Of a stretch of 64,000 bases of DNA, positions 26,260-35,589 are shown piece by piece. Position 1 is the first letter of the stretch, and each line of letters opens with the position of its first letter. Both the position numbers and the translations under genes were made by a program. The notes under the pieces were generated by a model. It was given only the letters and a program-made list of their open reading frames with translations, made no database searches and was not told the origin of the DNA. The stretch is taken from the NCBI GenBank assembly GCA_964636705.1, contig CAZWUJ010000023.1, positions 1-64,000 on the forward strand, in the 5' to 3' direction. Source of the stretch: VXRJ01 sp964636705 (lineage in GTDB: Bacteria; Acidobacteriota; Vicinamibacteria; Vicinamibacterales; UBA8438).

Positions 26260-27684
26260 TCAGGACGGCGGGCGGTAGCGTTCCAGTTCCCGCCTCACAA
26301 TCGGCGCCATCAGGTACAGGCCCACCAGGTTGGGGATGGCGACGATGAAGACCAGCGCATCCGAGAGATCCGTAATCGCGCCGAGATTGACGCTGGCGCC
26401 GACGACGACGAACAGGCAGAAGAAGAACTTGAAGCCAAGATCCTGCAGGCGTCCCTCGCCGGCGAGATAGGTGAACGCCTTGAGGCCGTAGTAGGCCCAG
26501 GCGATCATGGTCGAGAAGGCGAACAGAATGGCCGCGATGGCGAGGGGTACGGGCGACCAGGAGAGCGTGGAGGCGAACGCCCGGGTCGTCATCTCGATAC
26601 CGCTGACGTCGCCGGAGGCCAGTGACGGGTCGTAAATGGTGGTGGTGATCACGAGGGCGGTGGCCGTGCAGATCACGACGGTGTCGATGAACGGCTCGAG
26701 CAGGCCGACGAAGCCCTCGCTGGCCGGCTGGGGAGTGCGCGCCGTGGCGTGGGCGATGGCGGCGCTGCCCAGTCCCGCTTCGTTGGAGAAGACGGCCCGG
26801 CGGAACCCGATGACAAGTGCCCCGATTGCGCCGCCGGCGGCTCCGGAGGGGGTGAACGCGCCGTTCCAGATCGCGGCGATGGCACCTGGCAGGCGGTCGG
26901 CGTTCATGGCGATCGTCAGCGCCGCCAGGGTCAGGTAGAGCAGCGCCATCGCGGGGACGAGCCGGACGGTGGTGCGGGCGATCGACTGGATGCCGCCGAT
27001 GATCACCAGAGCCACGACCGCCGCCAGGACCAGGCCGATCAGCCATCCGCGGCCCGCAAGGAGGCTGGACTCGCCGCCGGTGATGTCGATGAAGATCGCG
27101 GCTGCCTGGTTCGACTGGAACATGTTGCCGATGCCCAGGCAGCCGAATACCAGGCTGGCCGCGTAGAAGACGCCAAGCCAGCGGCCAAGCGCCGGCCAGC
27201 CGCGTTCACCCAGCCCGCGTTCCAGGTAGTGCATGGGTCCGCCGGAAACCGACCCGTCCGGGTTCCGCCGCCGGTACAGCACGCCGAGCGTGCACTCGGC
27301 GAACTTGGACGCCATGCCGAGCAGCCCGGCGACCATCAGCCAGAACGTGGCGCCGGGCCCGCCCGTCGATATGGCGACGGCCACGCCCGCCATGTTGCCG
27401 ATGCCCACCGTGCCCGAGACGGCGGTCGTCAGTGCGCTGAACTGCGAGATCTCGCCCGGATCGCCGGCGCGCGCATACTTCCCGGAGACGATACGGACCG
27501 CTTCGGCAAATCCGCGTACGTTGATGAACCGGAGATAGAGCGTGAAGAACAGCCCGCCGGCGACCAGCCAGAGCACAATCAGCGGCATCTCGGCTCCGAA
27601 CACCGGAACCGTGAAGAAGATGAATCCCGACACCGCGTCCGCCACCGGACGCATGACGGCGTCGATGCGCTGATCGATGGTCAC
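26260..27684 (-). CDS. AGCS-family sodium:alanine/amino-acid symporter (474 aa)
   Basis: Polytopic membrane protein with about ten hydrophobic helices. Signatures of the alanine-or-glycine:cation symporter family are visible: ALTTAVSGTVGIGNMAGVA, a GGPGATFWL segment, SGGPMHYLERGLG, and FRRAVFSNEAGLGSAAIAHA. It would import a small amino acid with Na+. Close to a pyrimidine-degradation locus, beta-alanine is an attractive substrate, but this is inference. GTG 27682-27684 overlaps the cytidine deaminase stop by 4 nt (GTGA), so the two are co-translated. It converges on the preA remnant. Confidence 0.85.
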   Translation of the reverse strand: MTIDQRIDAVMRPVADAVSGFIFFTVPVFGAEMPLIVLWLVAGGLFFTLYLRFINVRGFAEAVRIVSGKYARAGDPGEISQFSALTTAVSGTVGIGNMAGVAVAISTGGPGATFWLMVAGLLGMASKFAECTLGVLYRRRNPDGSVSGGPMHYLERGLGERGWPALGRWLGVFYAASLVFGCLGIGNMFQSNQAAAIFIDITGGESSLLAGRGWLIGLVLAAVVALVIIGGIQSIARTTVRLVPAMALLYLTLAALTIAMNADRLPGAIAAIWNGAFTPSGAAGGAIGALVIGFRRAVFSNEAGLGSAAIAHATARTPQPASEGFVGLLEPFIDTVVICTATALVITTTIYDPSLASGDVSGIEMTTRAFASTLSWSPVPLAIAAILFAFSTMIAWAYYGLKAFTYLAGEGRLQDLGFKFFFCLFVVVGASVNLGAITDLSDALVFIVAIPNLVGLYLMAPIVRRELERYRPPS

Positions 27685-28079
27685 CGCAATGCGTCGGGTC
27701 CGAACGCGCCGGGCAGCATCTCGCTGATGGTGTGTTGCTCGTTGATGCGGAGGTCTCTTCCGCCCGCTTCGAAGAGCAGTTGGCGGCAGCGGCCGCACGG
27801 CTTGCCAGGCTGCAGATCGTCCACGTCCCGGCCCGCCACGACCGCGACCGCCACGAGCCGGCCTCCGCCGCTCGCGTGCAGGGCGCATACGACCGAGCAC
27901 TCGGCGCAGAGCGCGAGTCCGTAGGAGGCGTTCTCCACGTTACAGCCTTCGACGATCCGCCCATCGTCGACGAGGCCGGCCGCCCCGACGTAGTACCCGG
28001 AGTAGGGCGCGTAGGCGTTGCGGGCAACCGCCCGGGCGCGGCGAAACAAGTGGTTCCAGTCGGGTCGGACGCCGCTCAC
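27681..28079 (-). CDS. cdd: Cytidine deaminase (132 aa)
   Basis: Homotetrameric-type cytidine deaminase, which converts cytidine/deoxycytidine to uridine/deoxyuridine. Zinc and catalytic motif CAECSVVCAL (Cys ligand and proton-shuttle Glu), second zinc motif PCGRCRQLL, and the substrate loop GCNVENASYG are all present. Length is typical. GTG at 28077-28079 was preferred to a GTG 33 nt upstream because the family starts a few residues before WNHLFRRARAV. It lies upstream of and overlaps the amino-acid symporter gene; its function links salvage with the adjacent pyrimidine degradation genes. Confidence 0.85.
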   Translation of the reverse strand: MSGVRPDWNHLFRRARAVARNAYAPYSGYYVGAAGLVDDGRIVEGCNVENASYGLALCAECSVVCALHASGGGRLVAVAVVAGRDVDDLQPGKPCGRCRQLLFEAGGRDLRINEQHTISEMLPGAFGPDALR

Positions 28080-28179
28080 GCGGGCAGCGTAGCACGTAGG
28101 CGTGGACCGCACTCTGGCACCGCCTCGTGGACCACGCTACGATGGAATTGATGGGGCAGCGCCTGGAGGGAGGTTCACC

Positions 28180-28806
28180 GTGGTGATACTGGCTGTGCTC
28201 GCGGCCGGCGCGGTTGCGTTCCAGGCTTCGACCGTCGATGTCCAGAAGGCGTTCGAGGCGGGCGAGCATGATCGCGTGGTCGCGGCGGCGCAGGGATCCG
28301 TCGATCCCGCGACGATCTATCTGGCCGGACTGAGCCTGGTTGAGCTGGACCGCATTCCGGAGGCGCGCGAGAGGTTCGAGCAGTTGGCCGCGCGCCCGGC
28401 CAACGATGCCTGGCATCTTGTCGGTGTCTCCGCGCTGCAACTCAATCCCGTGGCAGCGGATGGCGGGGTGGCGGAGGAGGTGACGGCTCCCGCGGCCGGG
28501 GAGGCCGAAGCGGCGGCGCGCGCCGCGGTGGCCTTGAAGGGCGCGCCGGCGCTGGCTCACTACCAGCTCGGGCTTACCCTCGGCCGACGGCAGGCCTACG
28601 AGGCGGCGGCGGCGGCCTTCGAAGAAGTCATCGCGCGCGAACCCGCGTTCGCCTACGCTCACTACTACGCCGGCCTGTCGTACTACCAGATTGACCGGAC
28701 CGACCGGATGGCCGCGGCGTTCGAGATGTTTCTGAGGCTCGCCCCGGAGGCGCCGGAGCGCGACCGTGTGGAGTCGGTGCTGCGGACCCTCCGCGGCCGG
28801 AGGTAG
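28180..28806 (+). CDS. Secreted TPR-repeat protein (208 aa)
   Basis: A short hydrophobic N-terminus (VVILAVLAAGAVAFQ) is followed by TPR-like helical pairs. Examples are the ALAHYQLGLTLGRRQAYEAAAAAFEEV and FAYAHYYAGLSYYQI regions, then AAFEMFLRLAPEAPE. GTG 28180 is chosen because GGAGGGAGG lies at a good distance and the signal segment begins at once; the longer reading frame upstream has no such site. Likely a periplasmic scaffold. It converges on the TamB-Omp85 gene, so a functional link to it is not implied by co-transcription. Confidence 0.65.
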   Translation: MVILAVLAAGAVAFQASTVDVQKAFEAGEHDRVVAAAQGSVDPATIYLAGLSLVELDRIPEARERFEQLAARPANDAWHLVGVSALQLNPVAADGGVAEEVTAPAAGEAEAAARAAVALKGAPALAHYQLGLTLGRRQAYEAAAAAFEEVIAREPAFAYAHYYAGLSYYQIDRTDRMAAAFEMFLRLAPEAPERDRVESVLRTLRGRR

Positions 28807-28822
28807 GGCGCCCCGCGGGCGT

Positions 28823-28836
28823 GTCCGTCGCCGGAC
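28823..28836. terminator. Small hairpin between convergent genes
   Basis: GTCCG (28823-28827), loop TCGC, CGGAC (28832-28836), in the 46-nt gap between the TPR gene and the end of the large minus-strand gene. There is no T-run, so a terminator role is only suggested by position. Confidence 0.25.
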
Positions 28837-28852
28837 GTTGCCGGCGGCCGGG

Positions 28853-31800
28853 TCAGAACGCTTGGCCGAGCGATACGAAGGCGCGTCCGCGTGGGTCGTT
28901 CGGCTCCCTCCTCAGGGGAATCCCGTAGTCGAGCCGCACGAGTCCCACCGGCGTGTCGATGCGGACTCCCAGCCCGGCGCCGATCCTGAGGTCCCGCAGG
29001 GCCATGTCGCCAACCGAACGGAAGACGTTCCCGGCGTCGACGAACCCGACGCCGGTGAAGCGCCAAAACAGGGGGAAGCGGGCCTCCTGATTCGTGACGA
29101 GCAGGGCACTGCCTCCTGCGGGCGTGCCGAACAGTCCGGAAGGCCCGAGACTGTCGTGCGCGTAGCCGCGCACGGTGTTGCCCCCTCCAGCGAAGAAACG
29201 CTCCGTCGGAATCAGGTCGCTTCCGAATCCGGTCGCCAGTCCGACCCGCGCGGCCGAAGCGAGCACGATGGGTCCGATGCGCCGGTAAAGGAAATGCTGC
29301 CCGAGGTACTTGAGGAATCGCACGGGGCGCCCGATATCGGCGCCGTACTCGATGTTGGCGGAATGGTAGGAACCGTTCGTCGCGTCGAAAAGGTCGTCGC
29401 GCCGCTCCGCGACGGCGCTGGCGTCTAACCGCATGACCCTCAACCGCAGATCGAAGGGGAAGGACGGATCCGGAGTGCGATCGAACGTGTGGTCGAGGTC
29501 CAGATTCGCGCTGTAGGCCAGGGTCAGCCGGTCGAAGGGCCGTACCCGCTGCTCCACCGTGAACGTCTGGATGTCGGTGACGAAACCCGTGTCCCGCGGC
29601 CCGCTGACCTGTCGCTTGCGCGAGGCGAACAGATTCGTCTCTATCGGCCGGCCGAACAGCGTGGGAATCGTGAGATAGGTGCGGACCGCCTGCCGTTCGC
29701 GGTCGGCGACCGAGGAGACCCCCGCAGTCAGGCCGCGGCCGAACAGGTTGCGCCGGCGGAAGTCCGCCGCCGCCCCGACCCGCAGGATCCGGCCGGTGGT
29801 CTCGCCAAGCGCGGCCGCCTCGTCGGTCAGGCGCAGTCCGTAGCGGAACCGGTACCGCGGCCATTCTTCCAGCGTCACCCGCGCTTCGACCGGCATTGTC
29901 GCGTCCGGGCCGCCGGGATCGGCGGCCTCCACGGCACGCGCCTCGATGTCGACGCTGCGAAAGACACCGGTGTCGTAGAGACGCTTGCGGGCCAGGTTCC
30001 AGGCCGCGGGATCCACGGGGTTGCCCGCGTTGATGCGGAGCGCCCGCGCCACCAGGTCCGGACTCGTGCGAGAGGCGCCGTCGACGACGACCGTCTCCAC
30101 TATCTGGCGCGGACCTTCCACGACATCGAAACGCACCGCCACGGTTGCTGCCGCGTCGTCCGGCGTGCTCCGCGCGACGACGCGGGCGGACGTATGGCCG
30201 GCCCGCCGGTAGCTTGACTCGATGCCGGCGCGTGCGGCGGCCACCGTGCCCTCCGTGTAGATGGCGCCCGTCTCGACGTTCGCCGCGGCCAGCACGTCCG
30301 CGGGGTCGCGGGCGTCGGTTCCCTCTATGCGGATGGCGCCGATACGGAACACCGGCCCCGCCGACACCCGCACCGCAAGGAGGGCCAGGGCGCCGTCGAA
30401 GCGTGGTGCGGCGGCGGTCGCCGTTGCTCGTAGCCGGCCTCGCCCGCGATACCAGGCGGTGACGGCGGTGGCCAGCCGATCCGGGTCACTCCAGGCTTGT
30501 GTGGCCAGATCCGGCGAGGCGGCCAGGGTCTGAAGTTCCGGTTCTTCATCCGCCGCCACGCCCTCGAAGACGACGCGGCGTTCGTCCGTGCGGGCGCCAG
30601 CCTCGATGCGAATGCTGACCCGCTTGGTCGCCGTGCCTGATGCGCTCTCGGACGCCGGCCCCGCACCGGCCCCGCCAGCCGTGGGTTCCTGCGCCTCTGC
30701 TTCCACCTGAACGTCGACCCGGGCGCGCAGGTGGCCGCGGCCGGCCAGATATGCGCTGACCCGGGCGGACAGTTCTTCGATCAGGAACGTGTCGAATACG
30801 GCACGCGTCCAGATCGTCTCGAGATCGCGCCGGACGTCGTCCGGCAGCGCGAAGCCCGTTACCGCGAGCTCCGTCCGCGGCCCGCGCGCGATCTCGTAGG
30901 TCAAGGCCACCTCATCCGAACCGGCGGGTTGGTCGCGGCGCGCCCGGATTCGCGCCTCCAGGAAGCCGCGCTCGAAGAAGAAGGCCTCCAGACGGTCGAC
31001 GTCGCCCTGCCAGCGATGGAAGTCGAACCGGTCGCTGGCCCGAAGCGATAGCAGGTCCCGGAGCCTCGCCGCGTCGGCCCCGGCATCGCCGCTGAAGTGG
31101 ATGGCCGACACCCGCAGCGGACGCCGCGAGGATCCTCCGGACGCAGCGGCCGTCCCCGGCGGCGCGCCTGCCGTCATGGCGTGCCGGAATTCGTAGGCTC
31201 GGGCCGCTTCGTCCTCGAAGAGGGCGCGCAGCTCGAGGTTGTCGGCCGGCAGGTAGTCGACGAGCCAGGCGAGGTCGTTCCGGCGCAGGCTTCGGGAAAC
31301 GACAAGGCGGACGTCCTCCCGGATATTCCGCCCCACCGTGAATCGCGAGCCGGGATTCAGGTCGGCCGCAATCAGGCTGGAGTCGAGGCGGATTGCGCCC
31401 TGCGCGTCCGGCGCCTCCGTACCCACCTGGAGGTCGAGACCGACGCGGCGTCCCGCCTGTCCCAGGAGTTCGGTCGATACCAGGCCCAGCGCCTGATCGC
31501 GGGCGCCGGCGGTGGGTGCGGAGGCCTGAACGAGCCGCCGGCCGGTCAACAGGACGGAGACGATGTCGGATTCGGGGAGCGGCGGCTCGGAACGGAGGGT
31601 GGTCGTCAGCTCGTCGCGCCCGCCGCTGGCGTTGAGGGTGATGTCGTAGCTGCCCGCCCGCGTCCGCGCCGACAGCGTGACATCCGGCGTGATCCTGTCC
31701 GGATCGACGAAGTCCACCGCGCCAACATCGATCTCGTAAACGCGGTTGCCGAAGCGGATCCTGCCTCCCTCGCGCATCGTCACCCGGCCGGTCACCGCCG

Positions 31801-34800
31801 GGGCGCCCGGCGACCCCCCAATCCGAAGGTTCCCCCCGAGCTCCGCGTCGAGGTAGTTGTTGTCGACGACGATGTCCTCGATGGTGGTGACGCGGATGTC
31901 AAGCCGCACATCGGCCGGACTCGCTTCCTCGAGCCGGACCGCGCCAGCGTCCCGGTTCTCGCGAAGCGCCTCCAGCAGTCCGCCCGCGAGGGTGATCGGC
32001 TCGCGGTAGGCGCCACGGAGCAGCGTCACGGCCCCGCTCAGCGTGAGCCCCCCGTCCGCCTCCGCCGCCCGCAGCACGACATCGGCCTCGCTACGCAAAC
32101 CGCTCGGAATGTCCAGCGCCAGGCCTTCCCCGGTGATGGTGAATCCGTTGGCAGCGGGATCGCCGCCGAATGTCCAACCGCCGGCCACAGTGACCCGTCC
32201 GCCGTTGGCGCTGCCCCCGAGGTCCTGGGCGGTCACGGAGTTGCCGGCCAGGAGCAGGGTGCCGTGGAGGTCGGTGACGGCGAGTCGCGGCTCGGGCAGC
32301 CGGACTTCGCCGCCGGCAATCCGGACCGACCCGTGTACGCTCGGCGCGGCGGGCGGCCCCGAGACCACTGCCTCGAGCTGCGCCGAACCGGCCGTCGCGA
32401 TCCCGGCCTCGGCCAGCGGCGGCAGCAGGGCGCCGGCGGTGCGCAGATCGAGCTCGCCATCGACGGCGATTCGGGCGGTGGGAGAGTCTCCCAGCTCCAC
32501 GCTGCCGCCGGCGCGGACCTCCGTGGTGTCGTTGCCCCACGCGAACACGGCTATTGTCGCCCGGCCGGCATCGACCACGATCTCGGTGGGGCGCCGTTGC
32601 GCGAACGGGATCCCGGAAACCACGAATGCCGCCTCCGGTGACGTGACGCGCCCGCGAGCCGCCTCGAGATTCAGCGCCGGCAGCTCCAGGTCGACGTCGA
32701 TCGAGGCATGGCCGTCGATGGTGTCCAGGGTCTCCGGATCGAAGTAGCCGGCCAGCGCGGCAGGGCCGATTCCGGCAATCCTGGCGTGGATGCGTCCCGG
32801 ACGGTCACGTGGGACGGACCGCTCCGCGAGACGGTCGAGAACGAGCTCCAGCGGGAGCTCGGCGCTGCCGTCGATCGCCGCTCCGGCCCAGGCGGCGCGC
32901 AGGGTGTCGAGATGGAAGCCTGCGTCTCGCAACTCGGCGCGGAGCATCAGATCGGTAATCGGGGGTCGATCGCCGACGGCCAGGGTCCCACCGTCGATGC
33001 GCAGTTCGCCGGTCAGCTCGAATGCACTCGGTGAACCGGTTGCGGTGAGTGCGGCGGTCACGTCCCCCGCTGCATCGATGACCGGCGCCGGAGAGCCTCG
33101 GCTGAGCGCGACCGCGGCGAGGCGGGCGAGATCGGCCGCCGCGCCCTCGAGCCTGGCGCGCAGGGTCGAGCCGCCCGACGGATCCAGGCCGCCGTCCACC
33201 CGCAGGCGGCCACTCCCGACGCGGGCTTCCAGTGCGTCCACCCGGAGGCCGTCGGGGCCGTAGTGGATGGCGGTGGGACGGACGAGACCGAGATCGAGGC
33301 CGGCGGCCGCGCCCGCCAGCGCGGTCATCGTGAGCTGCCCGCGCGTGGCGGCCGGATCGGCCAGCGTCCCGTTCGCGGATGCTTCGAGCGTGACGTGGCC
33401 GGATACCGGAACGCCAGGCNNNNNNNNNNNNNNNNNNNNNNNNNNNNNNNNNNNNNNNNNNNNNNNNNNNNNNNNNNNNNNNNNNNNNNNNNNNNNNNNN
33501 NNNNNNNNNNNNNNNNNNNCGTCCCGTTCGCGGATGCTTCGAGCGTGACGTGGCCGGATACCGGAACGCCAGGCGGGATCAGCCGCGCCACGTCGCCCTC
33601 GCTCATGCCTCCGCGTATTTCGAAGGCGCGCTCGGCGGTGAGATCGAGCGACGCTTCGACGGTGGCGGCCAGATCCGGCAACCGCGAGTCGACCTGCACG
33701 CCGCCGGCAGGGTCGAACCGCGCGCCGCCGGCGACAGTTCCGAGATTCCGGCCGGCCACCGTGACGTCGTTGAATGCGAAAGTCGCGTCCGCCGCCAACC
33801 GGTCGAGACTTCCGTGGGCCGTTACTTCGACGCGCCCGCTTCCGGAGGGAGACCACGGGGGCGCAAGCCCCGGCGCGAGGGTAGAGAGATCCGAGACTGC
33901 CGCCGCCAGCGTGCCGCTGATGGCGCCGTCCTCCCAGCGGATGCTCCCGTCGCCGGTCACGGTGTTCGTCCCGAGAGCGAAACGGAGGTCGGGGACCCCG
34001 AGACCGTCCCGGTCGATGTCGATCCGTGCCGCCAGGTCCCTGACGGCCAGGTAGTCCAGCGGGACGTCCCGGTCGGTGAACGCGGGCAGGAGGCGGCTGC
34101 ACCGGTCGAGGTCCGCGCACCAGACGGTGAGCGCGCCAGCGAAGGCGGTGTCGCGCCAGCCGCCTTGGCTGACGCCCGATCCAGTCGAGAACTCGCCGTC
34201 GATGGTTCCCGACACGTGCGCACCGGCGTCGAACCGCTGATCCAGGGTCAGGCGCCACGCGCCGCCCGCGGCGTCGAACTGAAGTCCGCCGCTCGCCCCG
34301 GGGCCGTCGACGAGGCGGTTCTCGGCCTCCAGAGTCATGGACCGGAGATCGAGCGTGTCCCACTCGGCGTACAGCGCACCCTCCGCGGTGGCGCGCGGCA
34401 GGGCCGCGGCAGTCGGCAGGAGTGACGCCGGCAGTCGATCGAGGTCGAAACCGCTCCAGGCGGCCTGCAGCCGGCCAGGCCATTCCAGGGAGCGGGCGAC
34501 GCTTCCCTCGGCCGTGAGGGCGGCGTCCGCCGCTTCCATCCGAAGCGCGTCCAGGAGGACCGCGTCGGGGGTCAGCGTGACGCCGGCCTCGACGCGATCC
34601 ACTTCCAGCCCGTTCCATCTCGCGTCCATCGCGGTCACGGATGCCGTGGCGGTCAGCCCCCCCGGAGTCAGCTCGACGTCGCCAGCCGCGGCCAGATTGC
34701 CGGATGCGGTCGTACCGGGACGCCAGGCCGCTGCGCGGGCCAGATCGACCTGTGCGTCGTACCGGAGATCCGGCCGCGGACGCCCGAGCAGGTCATGTAC

Positions 34801-35529
34801 GCGTCCGCTGAGCGTCAGTTCTCCTTCGCCCGCGGCAACGTCCAGCCGCTCGATATCGAGCGCGGCGCCGTCGAATCCGATGTCGCCGTCCAGCCGGGAG
34901 ATCTCCGTGGCGGTGTCGCCCCAGGCGATTCTGGCTGTTCCCTCCATCCTCAGTGGTCCGTCGGCTACTCCGTCGCCTTCCTGGCCGACCATCAGACGCA
35001 CGGACGTGGCCGGCAGATGCACGGTGAGGTCCTGCTGCTCATCGCGCCAGTCCAGGGTGAGGTCCTGCAAGTCGAACCGCCGGATCGGCACGGTGCGGGC
35101 GGCCGCTGTTTCCCCGCGGGTCGCCTCCATGGCGCCGCCTGCCGGCAGATTCGACGTCCCGTCGGCACGGCGCGTCACGGTGACCGCCACGCCCTGGAGC
35201 GAGACCTTTTCGATCGATACGCCGCCGCTTCCAAGCACCGACCACGGAAGGTCGACGCGAGCCCGATCAATCGCGAGGAAGGGTTCGGTCGCGTAGCCGC
35301 CCGCGCCAAGCCTCAGGTCTTCGACCTCGAACAGCAGCCGCGCGACGTCGAGGTCGAGACGGCCGGCGGTTGCCGTCACGCCGTACTCTCGCTCCACGAA
35401 CGTGAGCGCCGGGCGGAGCAGCAGCGTCCCGAGCAACGGCGTGAGGAACAGGAGGCCGGCCAGTACGACCGCAGAGGTCAGGAGCACCAGGGCGACGATG
35501 CGGCGAGCCGAAAGGCGGTGCGGAAACAC
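28853..35529 (-). CDS. TamB fused to a five-POTRA Omp85 (BamA/TamA-like) barrel, about 2,173 aa after gap removal
   Basis: Read from GTG 35527-35529. A membrane anchor (about residues 10-32) precedes a long beta-helical TamB/AsmA-like domain with repeated short strands. The TamB C-terminal (DUF490) domain ends near residue 1400 with the usual ARAYEFRH segment. A short Ala/Gly/Ser linker then leads into five POTRA-like repeats (about 1418-1838) and an Omp85 barrel (about 1838-2173) with the VRGY motif in GGGNTVRGYAHD and a terminal Phe. TamB and TamA are normally separate inner- and outer-membrane proteins that together insert outer-membrane proteins; here one chain would span the envelope. 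The 100-N gap and its 55-bp duplicated flanks must be removed to restore the frame. A TTG at 35551-35553 is an alternative start. Confidence 0.8.
33365..33574. other. Scaffold gap (100 N) flanked by an exact 55-bp duplication
   Basis: N's occupy 33420-33519. The 55 bases before the gap (33365-33419) are identical to the 55 bases after it (33520-33574). This is what two contigs with an unmerged k=55 overlap look like. Deleting 155 nt joins the two frames of the TamB gene exactly at GVPVSGHVTLEASANGT. The gap is therefore very probably of zero real length. Confidence 0.9.
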
Positions 35530-35589
35530 GTATACTTTTTTGCCTACTATCAATCTACAGCGTTTGCCGGCTCCCCGTTCACGACTTCC

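Noticed and set aside
33420..33519. Frameshift in the TamB gene at the N gap
   Set aside because: The frame change is fully explained by the 100 N plus a 55-bp duplicated contig end; correcting it restores the frame.
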